Part shown: positions 8,035-16,662 of the stretch, one piece after another
Numbering within the stretch: the stretch's first letter is position 1
Layout of the letters: each line of letters starts with the position of its first letter
Source: Candidatus Polarisedimenticolaceae bacterium
GTDB taxonomy: Bacteria > Acidobacteriota > Polarisedimenticolia > Polarisedimenticolales > DASRJG01
Reading direction: 5' to 3'
DNA length: 37,473 nucleotides
Assembly (NCBI GenBank): GCA_036376135.1
Contig: DASVAW010000114.1
Span: forward strand, 1-37,473
Program-made: the position numbers and the translations under genes
Notes under the pieces: model-generated
What the model was told of the DNA's origin: nothing
Databases searched by the model: none
Seen by the model: only the letters and a program-made list of their open reading frames with translations

Positions 8035-8315
8035 GCGCGCCGGACCTCCTCCGCCGCGCGATCGCCGCGGGCTGGTTCTGCGTGGCGGTTTCGATCGTTT
8101 TTCTCTGGCTCAGCCGTCCGACGGATCATGGCGCACCGCGGCAAGACATCGTCTTGTGGGCGACCTACCTGATGGTGGCGCGCCTCGCGGGGATCGGGTC
8201 GTTCGCGATCGGTTGCGTCTCGATCTACAACCGGCGCTGGAACCACGGCATGGCGCTGCTCCTGCTCTCCGTGATCCTCCCCTTCCTCGCCTTCCACTGG
8301 CACGGAACGATCTAG
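8031..8315 (+). CDS. Small three-segment membrane protein, unknown function
   Basis: This is a 94-residue protein starting with GTG inside the lgt stop (GTGA). AAGGGA lies about 6 nt upstream, so coupling to lgt is likely. It has three hydrophobic stretches: AAGWFCVAVSIVFLWLS, then LMVARLAGIGSFAIGCVSIY and MALLLLSVILPFLAFHW. I recognise no family. The tight overlap suggests it is co-produced with Lgt, but no functional link can be read from the sequence. Confidence 0.65.
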   Translation: MSAPDLLRRAIAAGWFCVAVSIVFLWLSRPTDHGAPRQDIVLWATYLMVARLAGIGSFAIGCVSIYNRRWNHGMALLLLSVILPFLAFHWHGTI

Positions 8316-8443
8316 CCGACATCGCCGACCCGCGCGCGGTTCCTTTCGTTCCCGTCACGGTGATGAGAATTTCGACGCGCGCCGCCGCCGCCGCCCCGTA
8401 TGGTGTTGTCAGGGGGTGGGCACGCACCGAGCGGAGGTGAGCG

Positions 8444-8869
8444 ATGACCAACCGGTGGATCCCCCGTACATGCGTCGTCCTCGCGGCGGCCCTCGCCCTG
8501 TCGCCCGTCTTCGGCCAGACGCGCGGCTCCTGCGTCGTCGTGGAGACCCCGTCCGACGTCCGACTCCCCGACGGAACGATCGCGGACCGCGGAACGCTCC
8601 GGCTGTGCGTGAATCGGACCTTTTCCCCCGTGACGGTGATGCACACGATCCTCGCGAACGGCATTCCCCTCGGGCTGTACTCCGCCCGCGCGGAGAGGTC
8701 CGAAGGCTCCGGCCTCCCCCACCCCCTCGTCGCGTTCACGTCGCGCGGCGACGGTACCCTCACGCTGTCGGGGTACGCCGAAGGAGCGGGGCGAACGGTG
8801 ACGTGCCGTTTCGCCTCCGCTTCGGCCGCCGACGCCAAACCGATCTGGCTCGCGGCGCGACTGGAGTAG
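8444..8869 (+). CDS. Small exported protein, unknown function
   Basis: This is a 141-residue protein with an N-terminal signal peptide (WIPRTCVVLAAALALSPVFG, probable cleavage after FGQ). The mature part is short and looks beta-rich, with three cysteines. GGAGGTGA, close to a perfect ribosome site, lies just before the ATG, and codon use looks like the neighbours'. I recognise no domain. The 128-bp region upstream holds no clear promoter. It stands alone, ending 22 bp from the convergent M48 peptidase gene. Confidence 0.65.
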   Translation: MTNRWIPRTCVVLAAALALSPVFGQTRGSCVVVETPSDVRLPDGTIADRGTLRLCVNRTFSPVTVMHTILANGIPLGLYSARAERSEGSGLPHPLVAFTSRGDGTLTLSGYAEGAGRTVTCRFASASAADAKPIWLAARLE

Positions 8870-8891
8870 TCGGGCTTTCTCCGATTCGCCC

Positions 8892-10553
8892 TCAGTTGCC
8901 GCGGCGCGAAGCCTCCTCGACCGCCTGCTCCTCCCCGAGCCGCGCCAGGTAGGGCATCAGCGGGGTGATCTGGAACGGCATCTTCTCGCGCGCGGACAGG
9001 AGCGGCGCGCGGGAGGTTTTCATCAGCTCGATCCGCGCGCTCCACGGATCGACCTTCACGCGGCTCCCGAGCGGGAGGGCCGCCGTCTGGTCGAGCGAGG
9101 CGAAGTCGAGCTCGGGGGCCGTCTCGACGATCTTCCCCATCCGGAACAGGCCGGTGTGGTTCGCCATGCGGTTCCCGAAGTGCGGACGGATGAGCGACGG
9201 CAGGTTCGCCGCCTTGAGCGAGAGCGCCTTGAGGAACAGGCCGGCACCGGCGAGCTTGTCCTTGTAGGGGGAGGCGGCGAGCAGCTCGACCGCCTTCTCG
9301 TCGGCCTCCGCCTCCTCGCCGGGGTCGCGCTCGAAGACGAACTCCTCGAGGGCCCGACGGTCTCCGACGAGCACGCGGTCGCCGAAGGCGTAGCGCGTGT
9401 CGAGGCGATGCCCCTTCAGGACGTGGCCGAGCTCGTGCGCGAGCACCATCGCCAGGCTCGCCTCGTCGGGGAGGACGTCGATCAGCCCGCGGCTGAGGAC
9501 GATCGTGCGGCCGACGGTGAACGACTCGAGCGGGGTCGTCAGCAGCACGCGGCAGCGCACCGGCGGGTCGAGCGCAAGCTGGTTCGTGACCTCGAGGTTG
9601 CCGACGACGGTCTCGAGGACGCGGTCGACCTCCCCGGGCGGGGCGAGCAGGCCCGATCGCTCGAGACGGCGGATCACGTTCGCCTCCGCCTCCCCCTGCC
9701 ACGCGCGCGCGCTCTCCAGCGGCGAGACCATCCCCGGGGACTCCGCGGCGTCGTTGGCCTGGCGGTCCTCGACGAGGACCTTCGTGAACTCGTCCTCGGC
9801 GGATTGGCCGCCCACGTCGTACCCCCAGATGCGCGTCTGGCCGCGGTGGGTGAGCTCGAGCTGCTTGGAGGCGCGCTCGGCCTCCTCCGTGTACACGTAG
9901 GCCGGAAGCCACAGTCCGGGCGCGAGGTTCATGCGCCAGCAGTCGAAGTGGAACCCCGGCGTCAGCATCGAGGCATACACGCCGTTGTAGCGGACGACGT
10001 GGTACTCCCGGTCCTCGACCCAGATCCGCCCGGTGAACCCGCCGTCGCGCTTGTTGCGCTGCACGCGGACCGGCTTCGGAGCCACGTCGAAGACGAGCGT
10101 GCGGACCTCCCCGAGGAACTCGGCGCGCACGAAGTCGAAGGCGTAGTTGTCGCGGTCGAAGTTCCCGCGGTCGAGGATCAGCATCCGCGCGAACCCCTCG
10201 GGCCGGAAGGTCTGCGAGTGGAACTCCTCGAAGAGGCTGAGGGTGTTCTTGCGCGGCTTCTTCCTCGGCCCCTCCTGCTGGGTGGCGGGCGTCGCGGGCG
10301 GCGCTCCGAGCTGGAGCCGACCGAAGAAGTAGTGGTCCCGGACCGGCACCGAGCCCAGCGTCGGGTCGGGCTTCACGGTCTGCAGGTAGGTCTCGACGAG
10401 CGGGTGATGCCGCTCGAGCGTCGCCGCGAGCTCGCGCTCGTGGGCGACCACGGCGTCGAGAACCTGGTCGAGACGGGATGCCGGCGCGGTGTCCGCGAGG
10501 GCGGGCGCGGCGCAGGCCAGGACGAGAAGGACGAATCGAGCCTTCGGGAACAT
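8892..10553 (-). CDS. Exported M48-family zinc metallopeptidase
   Basis: This 553-residue protein has a signal peptide (ARFVLLVLACAAPALA). The C-terminal half is an M48 peptidase with the zinc motif HELGH at 373-377 and the third ligand E416 in EADEKAVEL. The N-terminal half (about 100-270) is beta-rich with a bipartite RIWVEDREYHVVRYNGVY pattern, somewhat like lipoprotein-carrier folds, and may bind a substrate or partner. M48 enzymes of this exported type (BepA-like) often handle outer-membrane protein assembly. It is the last gene of the six-gene operon, and its AAGGAGG ribosome site overlaps the tonB stop codon. Quality control of the barrel encoded upstream is a plausible but unproven role. 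Confidence 0.82.
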   Translation of the reverse strand: MFPKARFVLLVLACAAPALADTAPASRLDQVLDAVVAHERELAATLERHHPLVETYLQTVKPDPTLGSVPVRDHYFFGRLQLGAPPATPATQQEGPRKKPRKNTLSLFEEFHSQTFRPEGFARMLILDRGNFDRDNYAFDFVRAEFLGEVRTLVFDVAPKPVRVQRNKRDGGFTGRIWVEDREYHVVRYNGVYASMLTPGFHFDCWRMNLAPGLWLPAYVYTEEAERASKQLELTHRGQTRIWGYDVGGQSAEDEFTKVLVEDRQANDAAESPGMVSPLESARAWQGEAEANVIRRLERSGLLAPPGEVDRVLETVVGNLEVTNQLALDPPVRCRVLLTTPLESFTVGRTIVLSRGLIDVLPDEASLAMVLAHELGHVLKGHRLDTRYAFGDRVLVGDRRALEEFVFERDPGEEAEADEKAVELLAASPYKDKLAGAGLFLKALSLKAANLPSLIRPHFGNRMANHTGLFRMGKIVETAPELDFASLDQTAALPLGSRVKVDPWSARIELMKTSRAPLLSAREKMPFQITPLMPYLARLGEEQAVEEASRRGN

Positions 10554-10563
10554 GGACCCCTCC

Positions 10564-11496
10564 TTACGCGAGCTTGAACACGATGCGCAGCGTCGCCTCG
10601 TGGTCGACGGGCCGACCCTCGCGGCGCGCGGACTGGAATTCGATCTTCTTGGCCGCCTCGATCGCGGCCTCGTCGAGGCCGTGGCCCAGCCCCTCCACCA
10701 CGCGCACGATCGCGACGCGGCCGTCGGCGTAGAACACGACCTCGAGGACGACCTCCCCCTCCACGCGCAGGCGGCGGGCCTGCTCGGTGTAGGCGGGACG
10801 CGGCTTGGAGACGATCTCGACCGGCGTGTCGGCGGCGTCGGCGCGGCGCGCGCGGGCGCGGGGAGCCGGAGCGTCCGCCTTCGCGTCGAACGCGGCCGTC
10901 TGCACGGACGCCCGCGTCGCGGTCGGGCGCGACGCCGGGGCGGCTTCGGACTCGAACCCGGTCGAGGCGACCGCGCGCGGCGCGCGCGTGGCCACCGCGG
11001 CGACGGCGGGCTGCACCTCGAACCCCGCCGACGCCACCGTCGCCTTGCGGGCGAGCGTGGGCGCCGGAGAGGCGGGCGCGTCGGCGAACAGACCCGTCAC
11101 GGGTTTGCGCGCCGGAGGCGGAGGGGGCGGCGGCGGCGTGACGCGCGCCACCTCGACGGGAGGGGGCGCCGGCGCCGGCTCCGGGGCCCGCGGTGGAGGG
11201 GGAACCACGGGACGCGGAACCGGCTCCGGCTTCGGAACGGGTTTCGGCCGCGGAGCCGGGGGCGGCGGCATCACCGCCACGGGCGACGGGGCCGGAGGCT
11301 CGGGGGCGAAGAAGACCACGCGCACGGCGTCGTCCATCGCCTCGCGGACCGGACTCGACTTCGGGAGCGCGAGCAACACGCCGACGACCGCGACGTGCGC
11401 CGCCACGCTCAGGACCGTGCGACGCGCGCGGTGTTTCGACGTCAGACGCGCGTCGAGCAGGACGTCCTGCGAGAAGAACTCCCGGCTCCTCCTCAT
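10564..11496 (-). CDS. TonB-family energy transducer
   Basis: This 310-residue protein has the TonB layout: a short cytoplasmic start, one membrane helix at about 27-44, a long proline-rich spacer (PPPPPPPP and repeated KPVPKPEP-type units), and a C-terminal TonB domain from about 225. That domain starts at PRPAYTEQARRLRVEGEV and includes LDEAAIEAAKKIEF. TonB proteins couple inner-membrane proton motive force to outer-membrane receptors. No ExbB/ExbD genes or TonB-dependent receptor are in this window. The ATG overlaps the TGA of the haem-type lipoprotein gene as ATGA. It sits between that lipoprotein and the M48 peptidase. Its partner receptor is unknown, and the barrel encoded two genes upstream shows no obvious plug domain. 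Confidence 0.85.
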   Translation of the reverse strand: MRRSREFFSQDVLLDARLTSKHRARRTVLSVAAHVAVVGVLLALPKSSPVREAMDDAVRVVFFAPEPPAPSPVAVMPPPPAPRPKPVPKPEPVPRPVVPPPPRAPEPAPAPPPVEVARVTPPPPPPPPARKPVTGLFADAPASPAPTLARKATVASAGFEVQPAVAAVATRAPRAVASTGFESEAAPASRPTATRASVQTAAFDAKADAPAPRARARRADAADTPVEIVSKPRPAYTEQARRLRVEGEVVLEVVFYADGRVAIVRVVEGLGHGLDEAAIEAAKKIEFQSARREGRPVDHEATLRIVFKLA

Positions 11497-11903
11497 CGCG
11501 CGCCCTGCTCGATCCAGGTCTCGATCAACGCGAGCTCCGTCGCGTTCAGCGGCGGACCCGACGCCGGCATCGGGTCTCCCTGGATGTTCGGGTCGCCGCT
11601 CACCTTACGGTAGAGGTAGGAGCCCGGCGCGTCGTTGGGCGCGACGCGCATCAGCGACGGAACCTCGGCGCTGGGGACGTCGACGGTGTTCGCCACCGAC
11701 GCGGCGACCGAACCGAGGTCGAGGTCCATCGGCGCCCCGATCCCCACGTGACACCCCGAAAGGGCGCAGCGCGGCGTGAACACGCGCGTCTGCACGTCGA
11801 GCGCCGACACGACTCCCGGCTGGCCGACGACGGCGTCGGCGGGGTCCCCCCCGCCGCAACCCGCCGCGAGGGCCGCGCAGCCGACGAGGAGGAGCCGTTT
11901 CAC
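11493..11903 (-). CDS. Cytochrome-like lipoprotein with a CX4CH site
   Basis: This 136-residue protein has a lipoprotein signal peptide (LLLVGCAALAAGC, lipobox LAAGC). The mature part has FTPRCALSGCH, a CX4CH rather than the usual CX2CH. A C-terminal stretch, GDPMPASGPPLNATELALIETWI, offers a methionine as possible axial ligand and is common in small planctomycete- and myxobacteria-type cytochrome-like proteins. Covalent haem at CX4CH is known from some cytochrome c3 sites, so haem attachment is plausible but unproven. The GTG at 11903 overlaps the barrel gene's TGA as GTGA, and another GTG lies just upstream at 11906. Its end overlaps tonB. Confidence 0.7.
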   Translation of the reverse strand: MKRLLLVGCAALAAGCGGGDPADAVVGQPGVVSALDVQTRVFTPRCALSGCHVGIGAPMDLDLGSVAASVANTVDVPSAEVPSLMRVAPNDAPGSYLYRKVSGDPNIQGDPMPASGPPLNATELALIETWIEQGAR

Positions 11904-13339
11904 CACGCCACCGCCGCCGAGAAGACGACCCGGTCGAGCTCGACCGTCCGCCGCGAGCCCGCGGGAATGCCCAGCGCCGGCGGGGTCAGCGCGATCTCCT
12001 CGCCGAAGACCCACGCGAGGTCGAACGTCACGTTCGCAAGGACCCCCTCGAGTCCGATCGCGTACTGGGCGGTGGACAACGTCCGCTCGTCCCGCTCGGC
12101 GCTCGTGTCGAAGATCGTGGCGGTCTCGGCCCGTGCGAGGTCGCCGCGGCCGGCGACGATCAGGCGGAGCTTGTCGCGGAAGAGCGGCTGCCGGACACCC
12201 AGCGTCACGCCCAGCTCGAGAAACGTGTCGTCGACCTCCTCGGTCACGGGGGTCCCGGCGGCGTCGACGACGGTCGTCCCGGCCACGGACTGCCACCCCA
12301 GGCGCGAGCCCGCGAACAACTCCGTCTCGCCGGCCATGAAGACCGTCTTCGCCGTTCCGAACAGGCGGGTCGTCGTGACCGGGTCCTGGCCGACCAGCGT
12401 GAGGGACGGGGTGACGACGCCCCCCGACTCGGAGTAGGAGAGGTCGTCGTTGCCGAGCTCGCGCTGCGACCACTCCAGGCCGCCGCGGAACTCGATCTCC
12501 CCGGGGCGGTCGGTGTGGAGGCGGCTGTACCCGCCGATGGCCGCGAGGCTCAGGTCGTCGAGCTCGAAGTTCTCGGTGGTGAACCGGTCGGTCACGACCC
12601 CCAGGTCGTCGATCGCCTCGCTCCTGGTCTCCTGCGTGGCGCTGCCGAACGCGGCGATCGCCTGGATCTCCCAGCTGGAGTTCCGGTCGAGGAACGTGCG
12701 CATCCCGGCGTCGAGCGCGAGTCCGAGCTGGTCGAAGCTCTCGACGCCGTTGAAGCCGCCCGTCCCCGGCTCGAAGCTCCGCTCGGTCACCTCCCGGGAG
12801 ATCTGGACGAGGCGCGCGCCGCCGCCCAGGACGCGGGCGTCGCTCATCCGCCACGCGACGCCGCCGCGCAGATCGATCCCGAGCAGATCGTCGCCGTTCT
12901 CGAAGACCGACGCCCCGCTGGAGTCGTCGCTGGACTCGTTCCCGGCGAGCACCGCCGCGGAAAGCCCCCAGGCGATCGCGCCGGTCTCGCGCCGGATCAT
13001 CGAGCCCTGGATCGCGTCGGCGTCGTTGTCCACGTTCGCCGCGCCGTTGTTGCCGATCAGCGCGTTGACGTAGCGGGCGTAGTCCCCTTCCTGGCCGGGC
13101 CACGGGGACAGGTCGGGATGCCGTCCGATGTTCGCGAAGAGCAGGTTGTACGGGCGGTTCTGCAGCTCGTCGAACGGGTCGCGATACGTCTCGTAGGTCA
13201 GCTGGTTCAGCACGGACTGCCCGAACGTCAGCCTCGCCGGGGAGAACCCCGCGATCTCGCGGGTCACCGCCCGGGCCGCGCCCCACGCCAGAACCGCCAC
13301 CGCGGCGGCCATCGCCGCCTTCCCCACCCCTCGCCTCAT
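11900..13339 (-). CDS. Probable outer-membrane beta-barrel protein
   Basis: This 479-residue protein has an N-terminal signal peptide (GKAAMAAAVAVLAWGAARA). The mature part is rich in alternating hydrophobic strands with aromatic ends. The last strand (VELDRVVFSAAVAW) ends in tryptophan, which suits the outer-membrane assembly signal. I recognise no named family. Strand repetition and about 450 mature residues suggest a barrel of roughly 14-18 strands. It lies between the DUF1501 gene (ATGA overlap) and the haem-type lipoprotein (GTGA overlap), with GGAGGGGG upstream as ribosome site. Co-translation suggests that these exported proteins work together, perhaps as a surface assembly. This is inference. 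Confidence 0.65.
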   Translation of the reverse strand: MRRGVGKAAMAAAVAVLAWGAARAVTREIAGFSPARLTFGQSVLNQLTYETYRDPFDELQNRPYNLLFANIGRHPDLSPWPGQEGDYARYVNALIGNNGAANVDNDADAIQGSMIRRETGAIAWGLSAAVLAGNESSDDSSGASVFENGDDLLGIDLRGGVAWRMSDARVLGGGARLVQISREVTERSFEPGTGGFNGVESFDQLGLALDAGMRTFLDRNSSWEIQAIAAFGSATQETRSEAIDDLGVVTDRFTTENFELDDLSLAAIGGYSRLHTDRPGEIEFRGGLEWSQRELGNDDLSYSESGGVVTPSLTLVGQDPVTTTRLFGTAKTVFMAGETELFAGSRLGWQSVAGTTVVDAAGTPVTEEVDDTFLELGVTLGVRQPLFRDKLRLIVAGRGDLARAETATIFDTSAERDERTLSTAQYAIGLEGVLANVTFDLAWVFGEEIALTPPALGIPAGSRRTVELDRVVFSAAVAW

Positions 13340-14817
13340 CGACGCCCCCCTCCGATCGCCTGTTTGTGCCGCCGCGGGAGCGCGGCGGCGTTCCTCGGAC
13401 TCCTCGACGACCTTGCCGTCGCCCCGCCCATGAAACCGATCGGCGGCGCGGACGAGCCCGGCGTCCAGAATCGACGGATGTTCGGCAGCACCGTCTCGAG
13501 GTCCGCCGTGGGGACCCCGAACCACAACGCAAGCTCCGCGAAATAGGCGTCCACCGACGTCGTCGGGATCAGCCGGCCGCGGCCCGTGTCGAGCGCGCTT
13601 CCGAGGTACAGGTCCGGAAAGCTCCCGTAGAGGTCGCCGCCGGCGACGGAACCGCCGATCACGAAGTGGTTGCCCCCCCAGGCGTGGTCCGAGCCTCGCC
13701 CGTTGGAGCTGAGCGTCCGCGCGAAGTCCGACGCGGTGAAGGTCACCACCTGCGTCGCCACGTCGAGCTCGTCGAGCGCCCGGTAGAACTCCCCCAGCGC
13801 CGCGCTCACGATCGGGAGCATCGCGGCCTGGTTGAGGAGCACCTCGTCGTGGTGGTCCCAGCCGCCGACCTCCACGAAGAAGGTCTGCCGGCGCATGCAC
13901 AACGTCTCGCGCGCGGCGATCGTCCGCGCGATCATCCGCATCTGGCGCGACAGGCGCGTGTCGGAGAAGACGGTCTGCAGCGGCGGGACGGCGTCGATCG
14001 CCGCCGAGAAATCCAGGTGCGCGTCGATCGCCCCGCGCATGCGCTGCGCGTAGACGCGCTCGAAGACGTGCTGGTACTGCAGGCCGAGCAGGCTGTCGAT
14101 CGCCTCGGTGCGGACCATCGACTCGAGGGAGGGATCGCCGTACCCGCGAAGGCCGGTGCTCCCGTCCTCGGTGATCGTGTAGTGGGCCGTGAGGGCGCCG
14201 GACTGGAAGACGTTGTTCCCCGACAGCGAGATGTTCATCGAGATGTTCGGGTTGCAGTTCCCCGTCTGGAGGACGTCGGCCATCCGTCCGGCCCAGCCCA
14301 CCGCGTTGCGGCGGTCGGGGACCGAGGTCTGCCACTGCATCTGCTGGTCGGAATGCGAGAACAGCCCGAGGGGCAGCCGCGCGCTGCCGTCGCGGAACTG
14401 CTGCATCGTCACCGGCTCGACGAGCGTCCCGACGTTCGACAGGAACGCGAGGCGCCCCTGGCCGAACAGGCTCGCGAGCTCGGGAACGCCCGGGTGGAGG
14501 CCGTATTCGCGGCCGTCGGGGGTGCCCGGCGTGATGGGAAGCAGGACGTCCGGCGCCAGCGCGAGATCCCCGCGGACCTGTGCGTACTCCGCGTGCTCCG
14601 CGGCGCCGCGCGGGACGATCAGGTTGAACGAATCGATCCCGCCGCCGAAGAACAGGCACACGAGGGCCCGGTAGTCCTCGCCCGGGTAAGCGAGGGCGTT
14701 GAACATCCCCATGTTGAGGACGGTGTTGAACATCGCCGTCGTCCCGACCGCGGCGCAGCTCGCCTGGCCGAGGAACGCGCGACGGCCGACGACCGGAGGC
14801 TGGGAAGGGGCCTTCAT
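13336..14817 (-). CDS. DUF1501 Tat-exported protein
   Basis: This 493-residue protein has a Tat signal (GRRAFLGQAS at about 11-20). The body shows the DUF1501 pattern: LVCLFFGGGIDSFNLIVPRG near the start, DGSARLPLGLFSHSDQQMQW, and near the end TASDFARTLSSNGRGSDHAWGGNHFVIGG. DUF1501 belongs to the alkaline phosphatase/sulfatase-like superfamily, but its biochemical role is not established. It almost always sits beside a DUF1800 gene, as here (8-bp gap). Its stop overlaps the start of the barrel gene. The Tat signal means it is exported folded, possibly with a metal. Confidence 0.88.
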   Translation of the reverse strand: MKAPSQPPVVGRRAFLGQASCAAVGTTAMFNTVLNMGMFNALAYPGEDYRALVCLFFGGGIDSFNLIVPRGAAEHAEYAQVRGDLALAPDVLLPITPGTPDGREYGLHPGVPELASLFGQGRLAFLSNVGTLVEPVTMQQFRDGSARLPLGLFSHSDQQMQWQTSVPDRRNAVGWAGRMADVLQTGNCNPNISMNISLSGNNVFQSGALTAHYTITEDGSTGLRGYGDPSLESMVRTEAIDSLLGLQYQHVFERVYAQRMRGAIDAHLDFSAAIDAVPPLQTVFSDTRLSRQMRMIARTIAARETLCMRRQTFFVEVGGWDHHDEVLLNQAAMLPIVSAALGEFYRALDELDVATQVVTFTASDFARTLSSNGRGSDHAWGGNHFVIGGSVAGGDLYGSFPDLYLGSALDTGRGRLIPTTSVDAYFAELALWFGVPTADLETVLPNIRRFWTPGSSAPPIGFMGGATARSSRSPRNAAALPRRHKQAIGGGRR

Positions 14818-14825
14818 GCCGCGCC

Positions 14826-16424
14826 TCACTTGCTCACGTTGTATTCGGGGGAAAGCGCGATCAGGTGGACCGCGAGGCGGGCCCGGGACGCCGGATCGTC
14901 GAGCCGCTCGAGGGCGCCGACGAGGATCCCGCGCATCGCGGCGCTCATCTCGCCGTGCATGAGGAGCAGGTCGAGCCGGTCGACGAGCTGTCGCGCGTCG
15001 GAGGCCGTGGCGATCTCGTCGGAGAGGTCGAGTCGCACCTCGAACACCTCGTCGTCGTCGCGGTTCATGACGCCGTCCACCTGGCTGCGCAGGTCGTTGG
15101 CGCTCGTGATCGCGGTGACCGCCGTGACGATCTGGAACTCCGGCGCGACGATGCCGGCGTCGGCGATCTCCCCGGTCGGCTGGTGGTCGGGGAGGAAGAA
15201 GTTGAACACCGTCGGCGAGCTCAGCGGCCGCTGGCCGAAGGCGACCGGCGCGCCGGGATCGGAGATGCGGTATTCCGCCGCGGGGCTGCGCGCATCGAAG
15301 GCGCGGGCGAGGTGCACGCGACGCAGGAACGACTCCTGGAGGCGCCCGCGCGCGACGTCCGACGAGCCGGGAGGCGTCGCGGCCTCCGGGTCCAGCAGGA
15401 TCGCCCGCACGACCGCCTTGAGGTTTCCGCGCACCCCGGCCCCGTCGTCCGCGAACACCGCCGCCACGCGCCCGATGTACTCGGGGCTCGGGTTGGAGGT
15501 GACCAGGCGCTGGATGAGCCGGCGCGAGAGGAAGGGCCCGACGTTGGGATGCTGGAAGAGATTGTCGATCGCGTCGTTCACGTCCTTCATCCCGGTCTGG
15601 CCGGCGGGGACGTATTTGCCGCGGAGCAGCCGCTTGGGCCCCGGTTCGTGGAACTCGTCGTGCATCCGCATCGGCTCCGTCCATACCTCGGTCCCGCGGC
15701 GGAAGTCGCGGCTCGGGCTCGCGAAGGACAGGCCGGTGAAGATCTTCGCGAACTCCGTGATGTCGTCGTTGTCGTAGGTGGGCATCGGCCGCCCCGCGCC
15801 GTCGAGCTTCAGGGTGCCGTCCGCGTTCAGCTGGAACAGCCCGATCGAGAACAGCTGCATGATCTCGCGCGCGTAGTTCTCGTCCGGGTAGCGCCCCGCC
15901 GCGGGGTTCGACCTCTCGTTGCGCAGGTGGCTGAGGTACGCGCCCATGACCGGGTGGAGCGTCACGTCGAGCAGGAGGTCCCGGTAGTTCCCGAACGCGC
16001 GGTCGAGCAACATGTCGTAGTAGTCGGCGAGCCCGATCGGGTTGTTGCCGACGGCGTCGTTCGCGTCGGAGACGACGAAGATCTCGCTCAGCGCGAGCGC
16101 GACCCGCTGGCGGAGCGGGTCGGGGCCTTCCATGACCTGCTCCCACCAGGACCAGCGGCGGTGCTCGGCGGTCACCTCGAGGCCCAGCCGGGACCGCGCG
16201 TCGAGGAAGGGTCGGTGGCGGCCCACCGGCTTCGCGAACTGCTCGTCGAGCCACGACGCGCGACCGAGCGTCGCGGTCCGATGGATCTCCTCCCAGTTCG
16301 CGCCGAGGGTCGCCTGCCCGAGGAACCGTGCGGAGTCCTCGGGCGTCATCGAGGCGCGGGACGGAAGCGCCATCGCCGCGAGGCAAAGCGGAGCCGCGAG
16401 TCGGATGAAGCGCCGTGCCGCCAT
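14826..16424 (-). CDS. DUF1800 exported protein
   Basis: This 532-residue protein starts with a signal peptide (FIRLAAPLCLAAMALPSRA). The DUF1800 landmarks are present: ARFLGQATLGANWEEI, WWEQVMEGPDPLRQRVALAL, the YPDENYAREIMQLFSIGL segment, and RPLSSPTVFNFFLPDHQPTG near the C-terminus. Function is unknown. These proteins pair with DUF1501 in Planctomycetes, Acidobacteria, Bacteroidetes and others. I chose the ATG at 16424 over the upstream ATG at 16478 because GGGAGGA lies about 5 nt before it and the signal peptide follows directly. It is the first gene of the operon, and the promoter should lie in the 286-bp divergent region. Confidence 0.87.
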   Translation of the reverse strand: MAARRFIRLAAPLCLAAMALPSRASMTPEDSARFLGQATLGANWEEIHRTATLGRASWLDEQFAKPVGRHRPFLDARSRLGLEVTAEHRRWSWWEQVMEGPDPLRQRVALALSEIFVVSDANDAVGNNPIGLADYYDMLLDRAFGNYRDLLLDVTLHPVMGAYLSHLRNERSNPAAGRYPDENYAREIMQLFSIGLFQLNADGTLKLDGAGRPMPTYDNDDITEFAKIFTGLSFASPSRDFRRGTEVWTEPMRMHDEFHEPGPKRLLRGKYVPAGQTGMKDVNDAIDNLFQHPNVGPFLSRRLIQRLVTSNPSPEYIGRVAAVFADDGAGVRGNLKAVVRAILLDPEAATPPGSSDVARGRLQESFLRRVHLARAFDARSPAAEYRISDPGAPVAFGQRPLSSPTVFNFFLPDHQPTGEIADAGIVAPEFQIVTAVTAITSANDLRSQVDGVMNRDDDEVFEVRLDLSDEIATASDARQLVDRLDLLLMHGEMSAAMRGILVGALERLDDPASRARLAVHLIALSPEYNVSK

Positions 16425-16530
16425 GGATTCCTCCCGAGCCGACGTGCCGGTCGGACATGGCAAATCGCGTTCCCGCATGAGTCGCGCGGGAAAACGGCGC
16501 CGAGGGGGAGTCGGGTCAAGAACGCGCGAC

Positions 16531-16550
16531 GCGGGCGTAATCGCGCCCGC
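16531..16550. repeat. Inverted repeat (7-bp arms) in the divergent region
   Basis: GCGGGCG at 16531-16537 pairs with CGCCCGC at 16544-16550 around a 6-nt loop (taatcg). It lies between DUF1800 and the glycine-tail gene. No T-run follows, so it is not a typical terminator. It may be an operator or simply part of a GC-rich region. Confidence 0.4.
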
Positions 16551-16592
16551 GCGCTTCGTGCTCGGCTCGCGCGGTGAATTGCAATCTGTCGG

Positions 16593-16604
16593 GGGCGATC
16601 GCCC
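16593..16604. repeat. 12-bp perfect palindrome GGGCGATCGCCC
   Basis: A perfect 12-bp palindrome lies about 107 bp upstream of the glycine-tail gene. It could be a dimeric regulator site or form a hairpin in the leader. No regulator gene lies next to it. Confidence 0.35.
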
Positions 16605-16662
16605 TCAGGAAGGGGACGCTTTCCGCGGTGTCGCGAAACCGTCGGCTGCGCGACCGACGGAG

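Noticed and set aside
16455-16480. A sigma-54 promoter (TGGCA) before DUF1800
   Set aside because: The GG-N10-GC spacing is not met.
16593-16604. A HIP1-like element (GCGATCGC) as sign of cyanobacterial origin
   Set aside because: There is a single copy, and the gene content does not fit cyanobacteria.
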